64,000 nucleotides of DNA from Steroidobacter agaridevorans (GTDB taxonomy: Bacteria; Pseudomonadota; Gammaproteobacteria; Steroidobacterales; Steroidobacteraceae), in the NCBI RefSeq assembly GCF_009932555.1, contig NZ_BLJO01000003.1, positions 124,001-188,000 on the forward strand. The letters are read 5' to 3'. How positions within the stretch are numbered: position 1 is the stretch's first letter; every line of letters starts with the position of its first letter. A model generated the notes under the pieces. The model was not told the origin of the DNA, made no database searches, and saw only the letters and a program-made list of their open reading frames with translations. Positions 17,408-25,823 of this stretch are shown one piece after another. A program made the translations under genes and the position numbers.

Positions 17408-19270
17408 ATGAACATTGCTCTATTTATCGCGGCCGCAGCCGCAGCTGCGTCGCCATCCGAAGTGACTGTCATTGGATCTCGCGTTCCCGCGCCCGAGCAG
17501 GAACTCTCGGCGAGTGTGACAGTTTTGCGGCGTGAGGACTTCGACGTCGAGAAGCCACTGAGCCTTGCCGATGTGTTGCGGCGGGTTTCCGGTTTACATG
17601 TCGACACCGTCGGCGGCCGAGGCGGCACCGGTTCGATCTATTTACGCGGCGCCGATCCCAATTACACGCTGGTGCTGCTCAACGGCGTACGGATCAACGA
17701 TCCGACGAATTCGCGCGGCGGATCGTTCGACTTATCTGCGTTGGACATCACCGATGTGGAGCGCATCGAGATCGCGCGCGGTCCCTATTCCGCGATCTAT
17801 GGCGGTGACGCATTGGCAGGGGTGATCAACATCATCACGCGTCCCGAGTCGACGACTTCGAAGGTCGAGATCGGCGCGGCCGCCGGCGCTTACGATATCG
17901 GTCAGGTCTCGCTGCATGCGACGTTGCCTACGGAGCACGCGCGCTGGCATTTCGGCGTCGGCGAGGTCGACGAAGGGGAGCGCGTGCGGGGAAACAAATT
18001 CCAAGTGCAGCGAGTCTCTGGCGGCGTCGACGCAGCGCTTGGCGCAGCGACGGAGCTCTCGTTGTCGGGACGTTACTCGGAAGCCGTCCGGCACGGATTT
18101 CCAGATGACAGCGGCGGCTTCGAGTACGCGACGTTGCGCGATGTCGAGTCCCGCGATTCGCAGGAAGCGCTGCTTGGCGCGGGTCTCACCCATCGTTTGG
18201 ACGGCGGCGCACTCTCGCTGACGCTTGGATATTTTGAAAGAGACGAAAGCATCGACTCGCCGGGCGTCGCGCCAGGTTCACGCGATCCGTTCGGCGTGCC
18301 TCCGAGTCTGGTCGATACCGATTTCACGCGCTATTCGGCGACGCTCTCCGCCACTCAATCGCTATCGAGTGCTGTGTCCGTGGCGTATGGCATCGATTGG
18401 CAGCGCGAGGAGGGCACGAGCGATGGACAACTCGACGTTGGTGGATTTTTCGCGCCGACCTCCTTCGAGCTGACCCGTTCCTCGTGGGCTCCATTCGCCG
18501 AAGTCCGTGTCGAGTCCGCGATCGGCTTGTCTGCACAAGCGGGTGCTCGCGTGGACATGCCAGACGGGGAGAGCTCGGTCACCAGTCCACGGCTGCGCGT
18601 TGCCTACGCCATGCCGCAGAACCTCACGATCGCAGCGAGTTGGGGCAAGGCGTTCAAACTGCCGAGTTTGTATGCTCTCGGGCATCCGCTTGTCGGCAAT
18701 CCACAGCTGTCGCCGGAACGCAGCCGGTCCTATGAGATCGAGTTGTCGCAGGAGCTGTGGTCGGGCGTGGCCCGCTGGCGTGCGACCTGGTTCGACAGCG
18801 AGTTTCGCAACGCCATCGACTTCGATTCCGGCCCGCCGCCGCAGTTGGTCAATCGCAACCGAGTCCGGTCGCGCGGCGTCGAGCTTGCGGGTCGGGTGAG
18901 GGCGGGGGCGCAATGGTTATTCGACGCGAGCGTCACTCTCGCTCGCAGCCGGGTCACCGCCACAGACAGCGAGCTGCGCAACCGACCGGATTGGAGCGCA
19001 GCGGCTGCTGTGCACTGGACGCCTGTCGACTCGCTCACCCTGTCTGCTGTCGCCACGCATGTCGGATCGTCCTTCGATTCGTCTATCGCAACGGGAGACG
19101 TCCGCTTGCGAGGCTACGACCGCGTCGATGTGGACGCCGCCTGGAAGTTCTCGCCGCGTCTCGAGATGTACGTTTCGATAGACAATCTCACCGACGAGCA
19201 ATACGAACAGTTCGTCGGTTTCGAGGAGCGCGGCATCGTGCCGATGGCGGGCGTGCGATTGAGCATGTAA
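17408..19270 (+). CDS. TonB-dependent receptor, BtuB-like
   Basis: Outer-membrane receptor of 620 residues. A short signal-like start precedes the plug domain (about 20-145) with SLADVLRRVSGLHVDTVGGRGG, IYLRGADPNYTLVLLNGVRIND and IEIARGPYSAIYGGDALAGVINIITR, followed by a barrel of about 22 strands. Size and plug resemble vitamin B12 or small-complex receptors. The ligand is unknown, and no cobalamin riboswitch fits in the 12-base gap upstream. The chain ends in GVRLSM rather than the usual terminal Phe, and the signal peptide is unusually short (MNIALFIAAAAAAAS). Co-transcription with the CadC-like regulator suggests the regulator controls this uptake step. Confidence 0.85.
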   Translation: MNIALFIAAAAAAASPSEVTVIGSRVPAPEQELSASVTVLRREDFDVEKPLSLADVLRRVSGLHVDTVGGRGGTGSIYLRGADPNYTLVLLNGVRINDPTNSRGGSFDLSALDITDVERIEIARGPYSAIYGGDALAGVINIITRPESTTSKVEIGAAAGAYDIGQVSLHATLPTEHARWHFGVGEVDEGERVRGNKFQVQRVSGGVDAALGAATELSLSGRYSEAVRHGFPDDSGGFEYATLRDVESRDSQEALLGAGLTHRLDGGALSLTLGYFERDESIDSPGVAPGSRDPFGVPPSLVDTDFTRYSATLSATQSLSSAVSVAYGIDWQREEGTSDGQLDVGGFFAPTSFELTRSSWAPFAEVRVESAIGLSAQAGARVDMPDGESSVTSPRLRVAYAMPQNLTIAASWGKAFKLPSLYALGHPLVGNPQLSPERSRSYEIELSQELWSGVARWRATWFDSEFRNAIDFDSGPPPQLVNRNRVRSRGVELAGRVRAGAQWLFDASVTLARSRVTATDSELRNRPDWSAAAAVHWTPVDSLTLSAVATHVGSSFDSSIATGDVRLRGYDRVDVDAAWKFSPRLEMYVSIDNLTDEQYEQFVGFEERGIVPMAGVRLSM

Positions 19271-19294
19271 GCCTGGCTACGCCGCGCCAGGCTT
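19269..19294 (+). terminator. Stem-loop terminator candidate after TonB receptor
   Basis: Eight-base inverted repeat AAGCCTGG (19269-19276) and CCAGGCTT (19287-19294) with a 10-base loop begins inside the stop codon of the receptor. No T-run follows, so termination may be weak or Rho-assisted. It separates the receptor from the molybdo-hydroxylase/sox operon. Confidence 0.45.
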
Positions 19295-19364
19295 GCCCAA
19301 AACTCCCACTCGCTTGTCGCTTCCTGCGGGATATGCGCAGTCATTGCGTGTTGCCACGGCGCGG

Positions 19365-19393
19365 TTTTCCTTCGGCCGCGGTCGGCTTATATT
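19365..19393 (+). promoter_or_regulatory. Possible promoter of the iorAB-fccB-soxXYZA operon
   Basis: TATATT at 19388-19393 is a fair -10 box, with TTTTCC at 19365-19370 as a poor -35 box at a 17-base spacing. It lies 48 bases before the first gene of the operon in the 171-base gap after the receptor terminator. The -35 match is weak, so an activator or another sigma factor may be used. Confidence 0.3.
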
Positions 19394-19441
19394 CCGGCAT
19401 CCGCTTGCTGCGGCCCCAGCACGATCGCCAGGAGAGTTCAT

Positions 19442-19912
19442 ATGGCCAGGTTGACCATCAACGGAACCGTTCGCGACATCGATGTAGATCCGAATACACC
19501 GTTGCTCTGGGTGCTGCGGGAGCAGGCGGGCCTGACCGGCTCGAAATACGGCTGCGGTGTGGCTCAATGCGGCGCCTGTACCGTGCACATCGACGGCAAT
19601 CCGGTGCGCTCATGTGTCCTTCCTGTCAGCGCGCTGTCAGCTGAGCAACAGGTTACGACCATCGAAGGGCTGTCCAAGGACGGTTCGCATCCGCTGCAAC
19701 AGGCCTGGCTGAAACTCGACGTGCCCCAGTGCGGTTATTGCCAGTCGGGCATGATCATGGCGGCGGCCGGGTTGCTGAAGAAGAATCCCAAGCCGAGCGA
19801 TGCCGACATCGACGCCGAGATCACCAACATTTGCCGGTGCGGAACCTACAACCGCGTGCGCGAAGCGATCAAGCTCGCCGCGTCGGGTCTGCCGGCCAAG
19901 CAGAGCACGTGA
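19442..19912 (+). CDS. iorA: (2Fe-2S) small subunit of IorAB-type molybdenum hydroxylase
   Basis: Iron-sulfur subunit of 156 residues. The plant-ferredoxin-type cluster is bound by [21 protein letters not shown], and the second all-helical cluster by CGYCQSGM and CRCGTY. This is the domain plan of the small subunit of isoquinoline 1-oxidoreductase and related two-subunit xanthine-oxidase-family enzymes. It transfers electrons from the molybdenum subunit encoded 10 bases downstream. No signal peptide, so export would rely on the Tat signal of the partner. First gene of an operon that continues to soxA. Confidence 0.88.
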   Translation: MARLTINGTVRDIDVDPNTPLLWVLREQAGLTGSKYGCGVAQCGACTVHIDGNPVRSCVLPVSALSAEQQVTTIEGLSKDGSHPLQQAWLKLDVPQCGYCQSGMIMAAAGLLKKNPKPSDADIDAEITNICRCGTYNRVREAIKLAASGLPAKQST

Positions 19913-19922
19913 GGGAAGCACC

Positions 19923-22088
19923 ATGAGCATGGCAACGCAGGTTTCTCGCCGTAGTTTTCTGATCGGGTCCGCCTCGGCCATCGGCGGTTTGTCGCTGGGC
20001 TTCCATGTGCCGTTTGCCGAAGCGGCGGCCGCCAAGAGTGCGCCGGAAGTCAACGCATGGGTCGTCATCCAGCCCGATGACCAGGTCGTCATCCGCATCG
20101 CCCGTTCCGAAATGGGCCAGGGCACGCTCACCGGCCTGGCGCAGCTGGTCGCCGAAGAGCTCGAGTGCGATTGGTCGAAGGTGACCACGGAATATCCAAC
20201 ACCGGGCCAAAATCTTGCCCGCGATCGTGTCTGGGGCAATTTCTCCACCGGTGGCAGCCGAGGCATTCGCGAGTCGCACGAGTACGTGCGCAAGGGTGGC
20301 GCTACGGCACGCGAGATGTTGATTACTGCCGCGGCGGCCGAATGGAAGGTTCCCGCAAGCGAATGTGTCGCAGCCAACAGCGTGATCACGCATCAACCGA
20401 GCGGTCGCAAAGTCAGTTTCGGCAAGGTCGCAACGGCCGCTGCGAAAGTCACGCCGCCCAAAGACGTGACGCTCAAGGACCCGAAGAATTGGAAGATCGC
20501 GGGCAAGCCGCTCGCGCGCCTGGACACGGCGGACAAGCTCACCGGCAAACAGATCTACGGCACCGATCTGAAGCTGCCGGGCATGTTGAACGCGACGGTG
20601 CGTGCATGCCCGTACTTTGGCGGCAAGGTGAAGAGCTTCGATGCGTCGTCCGTCAGCAAAATGCCGGGCGTGCGCAAGGTGATGCAGATCGACGATACAA
20701 CGCTCGCCGTCGTCGCCGACACCTGGTGGCAAGCGAAGACCGCGATGGATGCGCTGACCATCGTGTGGGATGAAGGGCCGAACAAGGGCGTGTCGAGCGA
20801 GTCCATCGCCGAGATGCTCAAAGGCGGCCTCGATGCTAAAGACGCCTTCGTGCAAACAACCGTGGGCGATGCGCCGGCTGCGTTGACTGGAGCGAAGAAG
20901 ACGATCTCGGCCGTCTACGCTTATCCGTATCAGAACCACGCCACGATGGAGCCGATGAACGCGACCGCGCGCTACACGCCGCAGAAATGCGAAGTGTGGG
21001 TGCCGACGCAAAACGGCGAGGCGAGTCTGGCCGCAGCGGCGGAGGCTGCGGGTTTGCCGGTGCAACAGTGCGAAGTCTACAAATTGCATCTGGGTGGCGG
21101 CTTCGGCCGGCGCGGCAATTTCCAGGATTACGTGCGCCAGTCGGTGCTGATTGCCAAGCAGATGCCGGGCACGCCAATCAAGATGATCTGGACGCGCGAA
21201 GAGGACATGCTGCACGGTGCGTATCACCCGACCACACAGTGCAAGCTCACTGCCGCGTTGGATGACGAAGGTAATGTGACAGCCATGCACATGCGCATTT
21301 CCGGCCAGTCGATTCTGGCGGCGGTGCGGCCCGAGGGCATGCAAGGCGGTAAAGATCCTGCAGTGTTTCAGGGCTTGAACCTGGACGGTGCCGAAGGACA
21401 CATCGGCTACACCATCCCGAACCTGCTCGTCGATCACGCCATGCGCAATCCGCCGGTGCCGCCGGGGTTCTGGCGCGGTGTGAATCTGAATCAGAACGCG
21501 TTCTACCTGGAGTCGTTCATCGAAGAGCTCGCGCATGCGGCCGGCGTCGATCCGCTCGAGTTCCGTCGCAAGCTGCTGAAGAACCATCCGAAGCATCTCG
21601 CGGCGCTGGAAGCCGCGGCCAAAGGCATCGGTTGGGATACGCCGGCGCCGAAGGGAGTGGGTCGGGGTCTTGCTCAGATCATGGGCTTCGGCAGCTATGT
21701 GGCCGCGGCCGCGGAGGTGTCGGTCACCGACGGTCAGATGAAAATTCATCGCATCGTTGCCGCCACCGATGCCGGGCACGTCGTCAATCCCGCGCAGGTG
21801 GAGCGCCAGGTCGAAGGTTCCTTCGTCTATGGACTCTCGGCTGCGCTGTTCGGCGAATGCACGATGCAGGGCGGTCGCATGGTGGAGGACAATTTCCACA
21901 CGTATCAGGTGATGCGCATGGCGGAGATGCCGAAGGTGGATACTCACATCGTTCCTTCGGGCGGGTTCTGGGGCGGTGTCGGCGAGCCGACGATCGCAGT
22001 CGCCGCGCCGGCAGTCATGAATGCCTTGTTTGCAGCCACGGGCAAACGCATTCGCACGCTGCCGCTGAAGAAACAAAGCCTCGCATGA
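19923..22088 (+). CDS. iorB: Molybdopterin-binding large subunit, IorB-type hydroxylase
   Basis: Catalytic subunit of 721 residues with a twin-arginine signal (SRRSFLIGSASAIGG), which places it in the periplasm. Family landmarks include QPDDQVVIRIARSEMGQGTLTGLAQLVAEEL, LARLDTADKLTGKQIYGTDLKLPGML, LHLGGGFGRRG and, near the C-terminus, GGVGEPTIAVAAPAVMNALF containing the expected catalytic Glu. These enzymes hydroxylate N-heterocycles or oxidise aldehydes and pass electrons to cytochrome c. GAGGGAAGC precedes the ATG. The stop overlaps the next cytochrome gene as ATGA, linking the enzyme to a c-type electron acceptor and, further on, to sox genes. The true substrate is unknown. Confidence 0.9.
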   Translation: MSMATQVSRRSFLIGSASAIGGLSLGFHVPFAEAAAAKSAPEVNAWVVIQPDDQVVIRIARSEMGQGTLTGLAQLVAEELECDWSKVTTEYPTPGQNLARDRVWGNFSTGGSRGIRESHEYVRKGGATAREMLITAAAAEWKVPASECVAANSVITHQPSGRKVSFGKVATAAAKVTPPKDVTLKDPKNWKIAGKPLARLDTADKLTGKQIYGTDLKLPGMLNATVRACPYFGGKVKSFDASSVSKMPGVRKVMQIDDTTLAVVADTWWQAKTAMDALTIVWDEGPNKGVSSESIAEMLKGGLDAKDAFVQTTVGDAPAALTGAKKTISAVYAYPYQNHATMEPMNATARYTPQKCEVWVPTQNGEASLAAAAEAAGLPVQQCEVYKLHLGGGFGRRGNFQDYVRQSVLIAKQMPGTPIKMIWTREEDMLHGAYHPTTQCKLTAALDDEGNVTAMHMRISGQSILAAVRPEGMQGGKDPAVFQGLNLDGAEGHIGYTIPNLLVDHAMRNPPVPPGFWRGVNLNQNAFYLESFIEELAHAAGVDPLEFRRKLLKNHPKHLAALEAAAKGIGWDTPAPKGVGRGLAQIMGFGSYVAAAAEVSVTDGQMKIHRIVAATDAGHVVNPAQVERQVEGSFVYGLSAALFGECTMQGGRMVEDNFHTYQVMRMAEMPKVDTHIVPSGGFWGGVGEPTIAVAAPAVMNALFAATGKRIRTLPLKKQSLA

Positions 22089-22378
22089 ATCGCTTGATGC
22101 ACACGCTCGTCGCGGCGACGCTAGTCGTCGCGCCGGGTTTGACATCGGCTGCATCGCCGCCGGGGGCTGCGTCGTGCCTCGGGTGTCACACGGTCGCGGT
22201 CGATGGCGGTCCGGTGCCGGCCCTCGGCAGCTTTACGGCGGAGCAGATGGTCACGGCGATGCAGGCGTTTCGTTCCGGTTCGCGTTCAGCCACCGTGATG
22301 AATCGCATTGCCAAGGGTTTTTCCGATGAAGAGATCAAGGCCATTGCCGACTGGTATGCGCGCCGGAAATCGAAGTAG
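22085..22378 (+). CDS. Small class I cytochrome c, FccA-like
   Basis: Mono-heme cytochrome of 97 residues with a signal peptide (about 1-22, ending near TSAAS), heme motif CLGCH, and a C-terminal helix FSDEEIKAIADWYARR. The likely axial Met is in SATVMNRIAKG. It resembles one domain of the cytochrome subunit of flavocytochrome c sulfide dehydrogenase. Translation is coupled on both sides: ATGA overlap with iorB, and its last 23 bases overlap fccB. It could accept electrons from both IorAB and the flavoprotein. Confidence 0.82.
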   Translation: MNRLMHTLVAATLVVAPGLTSAASPPGAASCLGCHTVAVDGGPVPALGSFTAEQMVTAMQAFRSGSRSATVMNRIAKGFSDEEIKAIADWYARRKSK

Positions 22379-23645
22379 CCGGCGCGCGGTTCTCGGCGGC
22401 ATAGCCGCCGGTGGTGTGCTTGCTGCTTTCGGAATTCCCGCGGCTCGAGCGGCGACGAAAGCAGCGCCGCGGGTCGTAGTGATCGGCGGCGGGTTCGGCG
22501 GTGCGAGTTGCGCTCGCTTGATCAAGAGCGAAGATCGGGACATCGCGGTCACGCTCATCGAAGCAAACTCGACGTACATCGCCTGTCCCTTCAGCAACGC
22601 GGTGATCGCCGGACTACGGCAACTGGAGCAGCAGAAGTTCGGCTATGACCGTGTGCGCGCCGCTGGCATCGATGTGGTTCATCGCAAGGTGACCGCCGTC
22701 GATACCAAGCAACGAACCGTTCGTCTGGAGGATGGCAAGCAGCTTGCCTACGACCGCCTGGTCGTGGCGCCGGGCGTGGAGCTGCGCTTCGATGCCATTC
22801 CCGGCTACAACGAGGCGGCAGCGGAACTCCTGCCGCACGCATGGAAGGCAGGCGAGCAGACGTTGTTGTTACGTCGTCAACTCGAAGCCATGAAAGATGG
22901 CGGTGTGGTCGTGATGTCCGCCCCGGCGAATCCGTTCCGGTGTCCGCCCGGGCCGTACGAGCGCGCCAGCCTCATTGCTCATTATCTCAAGACGCACAAG
23001 CCACGTTCCAAGCTGATCCTGCTCGATGCCAAGGACGCGTTTTCCAAGCAGAAGCTGTTCGAGGCGGCGTGGAAGGAACTTTATCCCGGCCTGATCGAAT
23101 GGGTGTCGTTGTCCTCCGGGGGTAATGTCACTCGCGTCGAGACCGACACGCGCACGTTCGTGACGGAGTTCGGCAGTCACGTTGCCGACGTGGGCAATGT
23201 CATTCCTCCGCAGCGTGCCGCGGCGGTCGCGGCGCTCGCGGGCGTTGCCGATCAAACGGGCTGGTGCCCGGTCGATCCGGTCTCGTTCGAATCGACGTTG
23301 CAGCCGGGCGTGCATGTCATCGGCGATGCCATCATCGCGGGCGGCATGCCCAAGTCGGCGTTCTCCGCAAATTCGCAGGCGCGCGTCTGTGCGACTGCCG
23401 TCGTCGATCTGCTTCGCGAACGGACGCCGGCGACGCCCAAGCTCATCAATACTTGTTACAGCCTGGTGGCGCCGGACTACGGCATTTCCATCGCGGGCGT
23501 CTATCAGCCGGCCAATGGATTGCTCACCGATGTGCCGGGCGCCGGCGGCGTCAGTCCGCTCGACGCACCGAAGTCTGTGCGCGTACAGGAATCGACGTAC
23601 GCGGAGGCATGGTTCAAGACCATCACTCACAGCGTTTTCGGATGA
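22356..23645 (+). CDS. fccB: Flavocytochrome c sulfide dehydrogenase, flavoprotein subunit
   Basis: Flavoprotein of 429 residues with a Tat signal (SSRRAVLGGIAAGG) and FAD-binding VVVIGGGFGGASCARL. Diagnostic cysteines are present: YIACPFSNAVI matches the covalent FAD-attachment Cys, and PFRCPPGPYERA with NTCYSL match the redox-active pair of FccB. It should oxidise sulfide or a persulfide in the periplasm and reduce the neighbouring cytochrome. The start at 22356 gives the Tat signal and overlaps the cytochrome gene. It corresponds to SoxF in sox operons. Between fccB and soxX there are only seven bases. Confidence 0.9.
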   Translation: MRAGNRSSRRAVLGGIAAGGVLAAFGIPAARAATKAAPRVVVIGGGFGGASCARLIKSEDRDIAVTLIEANSTYIACPFSNAVIAGLRQLEQQKFGYDRVRAAGIDVVHRKVTAVDTKQRTVRLEDGKQLAYDRLVVAPGVELRFDAIPGYNEAAAELLPHAWKAGEQTLLLRRQLEAMKDGGVVVMSAPANPFRCPPGPYERASLIAHYLKTHKPRSKLILLDAKDAFSKQKLFEAAWKELYPGLIEWVSLSSGGNVTRVETDTRTFVTEFGSHVADVGNVIPPQRAAAVAALAGVADQTGWCPVDPVSFESTLQPGVHVIGDAIIAGGMPKSAFSANSQARVCATAVVDLLRERTPATPKLINTCYSLVAPDYGISIAGVYQPANGLLTDVPGAGGVSPLDAPKSVRVQESTYAEAWFKTITHSVFG

Positions 23646-23652
23646 GAGTTCG

Positions 23653-24108
23653 ATGAGATGGCTAGTATGGGCACTGTGCGCATCGGCGTCGGTGGCGTCG
23701 GCCACTCCGCCAGTGCAGCGCGTGAAGCCGTATGCCGTGGTCGGCGATGCCATCGAGCAATCGCTGACAGGGCAGGCGGGCAACGCGACCCGAGGCGCCG
23801 AGCTCATTCAGCAGCGGCACAAGAGCCTGTGTGTGTTGTGTCATTCCGGTCCGTTTCCCGACCGGCATCTGCAAGGGACGCTGGCGCCGGATCTGACCGG
23901 CATCGGTGAGCGACTGTCGGCCGGTCAGCTGCGGTTGCGCATCGTCGATATGAAGCGCTTGAATCCCGACAGCATCATGCCGACCTACTATGGCATCGCC
24001 ACGAACAGCAAAGACTCTCGCATCGCCGAGGGGTGGCGTGGCAAACCCGTCCTCACGGCCGAGGAGATCGAGGATTTGGTGGCTTATCTGCAGACATTGC
24101 GACCATGA
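23653..24108 (+). CDS. soxX: SoxX mono-heme cytochrome c
   Basis: Cytochrome subunit of 151 residues. Signal peptide (MRWLVWALCASASVASA), heme site CVLCHSGPFP, the typical LAPDLTGIGERLSAGQLRLRIVDMKRLNPDSIMPTYY segment providing the Met ligand, and the C-terminal LTAEEIEDLVAYLQTLR. SoxX pairs with SoxA to attach thiosulfate or related sulfur to the carrier SoxYZ in the periplasm. The last bases overlap soxY as ATGA. Confidence 0.9.
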   Translation: MRWLVWALCASASVASATPPVQRVKPYAVVGDAIEQSLTGQAGNATRGAELIQQRHKSLCVLCHSGPFPDRHLQGTLAPDLTGIGERLSAGQLRLRIVDMKRLNPDSIMPTYYGIATNSKDSRIAEGWRGKPVLTAEEIEDLVAYLQTLRP

Positions 24109-24494
24109 AGATCTCCCGGCCCACGCTCGATGAAGCAATCAACTCGTTCACGAGTGGCGCCAGCGTGCGCGAAGGCCGCGTGAAGTTCGAGATCTCGCCG
24201 TTGGTGGAGAATGGCAACGCGGTGCCGGTGAGTGTCGAGGTCGAAAGTCCCATGACCGCGACCGATCATGTGAAGCGCATTGCGCTGTTCAACGAAAGGA
24301 ATCCGCAGGCAGACGTGGTCGTCTTTCACCTCGGCCCACGCAGCGGTCGGGCGAGAGTGTCAACACGCATCCGCCTGGCAGCGTCGCAAACCGTGGTCGC
24401 GCTGGCCGAGACCAGCGATGGCGCATTCTGGTCCGCCAGAGCCAAAGTGATCGTGACGCTCGCGGCCTGCATCGAGGATATCTCCCAGCAATGA
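24105..24494 (+). CDS. soxY: SoxY-like sulfur carrier lacking export signal and canonical tail
   Basis: Protein of 129 residues covering the SoxY fold: ENGNAVPVSVEVESPMT, TDHVKRIALFNERNPQADVVVFHL, GRARVSTRIRLAASQTVVALAETSDGAFWSARAKV. Two features differ from canonical SoxY. There is no Tat signal: the chain starts at the mature domain and the ATGA overlap with soxX fixes the start. The swinging arm, normally ending GGCGG, is replaced by LAAC followed by seven residues (IEDISQQ), with Cys122 retained. So the carrier cysteine exists but in a different, less flexible context. Export would need a partner with a signal, or the pair works in the cytoplasm. Confidence 0.85.
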   Translation: MKISRPTLDEAINSFTSGASVREGRVKFEISPLVENGNAVPVSVEVESPMTATDHVKRIALFNERNPQADVVVFHLGPRSGRARVSTRIRLAASQTVVALAETSDGAFWSARAKVIVTLAACIEDISQQ

Positions 24495-24811
24495 CACGCG
24501 CGCTCGTCAACGTGCCGAAGACCGCCAAGCGCGGCGAGATCATCGAGATCCGCGCGATGATTCAGCACGTCATGGAAACGGGGTATCGAGAGGGGCCGAA
24601 CGGTGTCACTCTGCCGCGCAACATCATCAAACGATTTGTTTGCAAATACGGCGCCGAAGAAATTTTCTCCGCCGAGTTGTTTCCTGCGATCGCTGCCAAT
24701 CCCTACATGGCGTTCAGCACCGTTGCGACCGAGAGCGGCACGCTGACGTTCGAGTGGACCGACGACAAGGGTGCGACGCAGAGCGCTTCCGCCGAGATCA
24801 CGGTGACGTGA
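24491..24811 (+). CDS. soxZ: SoxZ sulfur carrier partner
   Basis: Protein of 106 residues, full SoxZ length: ALVNVPKTAKRGEIIEIRAMIQHVMETGYR, then NIIKRFVCKYGAEEIFSAELFPAIAANPYMAFSTVA and TLTFEWTDDKG. SoxZ forms a heterodimer with SoxY and, as usual, has no signal peptide of its own. Both ends are coupled: ATGA with soxY, TGATG with soxA. Confidence 0.9.
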   Translation: MTRALVNVPKTAKRGEIIEIRAMIQHVMETGYREGPNGVTLPRNIIKRFVCKYGAEEIFSAELFPAIAANPYMAFSTVATESGTLTFEWTDDKGATQSASAEITVT

Positions 24812-25581
24812 TGACTCGGCTCGTACTGCTGGGCCTGCTTGCTTGTGCGTCGATCGGCGTCGCGGCGGAGATTCCGCCGCAGGACCGGCGCTCCGGCTTC
24901 GAATTCATGTCGCCGCAGACGCAAGCGATGCAGTCGGAGGAGACCAGCAATCCCGGCATGCTGTGGGTCGCCGATGGCGAGCGTCTGTGGAGCGAGCCGC
25001 AGGCGCCTGCGGGCAAATCGTGCGCGAGCTGTCATGCCGAAGCGACGAAGAGCATGGGTGGCGTGGCGGCTCGATATCCCGCGTTCGACGAGGAGACGAA
25101 GCGGCCGATCGATCTGATGGGTCGCATCAATCAATGCCGCGCGAAGCGTCAAGGCGCCGCCTCGCTCACCTATCAAAGCGATGAGCTGCTGGCCCTCACG
25201 GCCTACGTTGCCAACCAGTCCCATGGCATGCCCATAACACCACCCGCGGATTCTCGGCTGGAGCCGTTTCGCGAGAACGGTCGAGCCTGGTTCGAGCGGC
25301 GCTTGGGTCAACTGCAACTCTCGTGCGCTGCCTGCCACGACGATCGCTGGGGCGCGCGCCTCGGTGGCAGCGTCATTCCGCAAGGCCATCCAACCGGCTA
25401 TCCGTTGTATCGGTTGGAATGGCAGAACATGGGCTCTCTGCAACGGCGCTTGCGCGGTTGCCTGGTCGGCGTGCGCGCCCAGCCTTTCGACTTCGGTGCG
25501 CCCGAGTACGTGGACATCGAGTTGTTTCTAATGGAGCGGGCCAGGGGGTTGACGATGGAAACCCCCGCAGTACGGCCGTAG
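24811..25581 (+). CDS. soxA: SoxA di-heme cytochrome c
   Basis: Protein of 256 residues with a signal peptide (MTRLVLLGLLACASIGVAAE), two heme motifs CASCH and CAACH, and the active-site Cys in RGCLVGVRAQPF that carries a persulfide ligand in SoxA. The segment QDRRSGFEFMSPQTQAMQ is the usual N-terminal signature. Together with SoxX it would conjugate the sulfur substrate to SoxY. It is the last gene of the run; soxB (sulfate thiol hydrolase) and soxCD (sulfur dehydrogenase) are not in the window, so this locus alone could not complete thiosulfate oxidation. Confidence 0.9.
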   Translation: MTRLVLLGLLACASIGVAAEIPPQDRRSGFEFMSPQTQAMQSEETSNPGMLWVADGERLWSEPQAPAGKSCASCHAEATKSMGGVAARYPAFDEETKRPIDLMGRINQCRAKRQGAASLTYQSDELLALTAYVANQSHGMPITPPADSRLEPFRENGRAWFERRLGQLQLSCAACHDDRWGARLGGSVIPQGHPTGYPLYRLEWQNMGSLQRRLRGCLVGVRAQPFDFGAPEYVDIELFLMERARGLTMETPAVRP

Positions 25582-25823
25582 GCGCCGGCCGATTCGAGCG
25601 CCGATCCTATCTTTCTTCCAGACATGCCCGCGCGGATTCTGCGCATTTGTGCCGCATCGCTCGCGGAATCTTGCGCTCTCATGGAAAAAAGTCTTTTAGT
25701 TTCAAGGTACAGCCGTTATCGGCAGGATCTTGCGCGTGGATGGACGGCGGCGCTCGGCGATCCCATATTCCGTGTCACGGGGATTGCAACGATCAAGAAA
25801 ACTGGCTGGGAGACCTTGTACCA

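Noticed and set aside
17395-17408. Cobalamin riboswitch for the BtuB-like receptor
   Set aside because: Only 12 bases separate the upstream gene and the receptor, too short for the element, and no B12-box-like sequence was noticed nearby.
19869-22154. 761-codon open frame on the minus strand opposite iorB
   Set aside because: Mirror of a long GC-rich gene; the translation is rich in His/Arg with no recognisable domain, while the plus strand is an unmistakable molybdo-hydroxylase.
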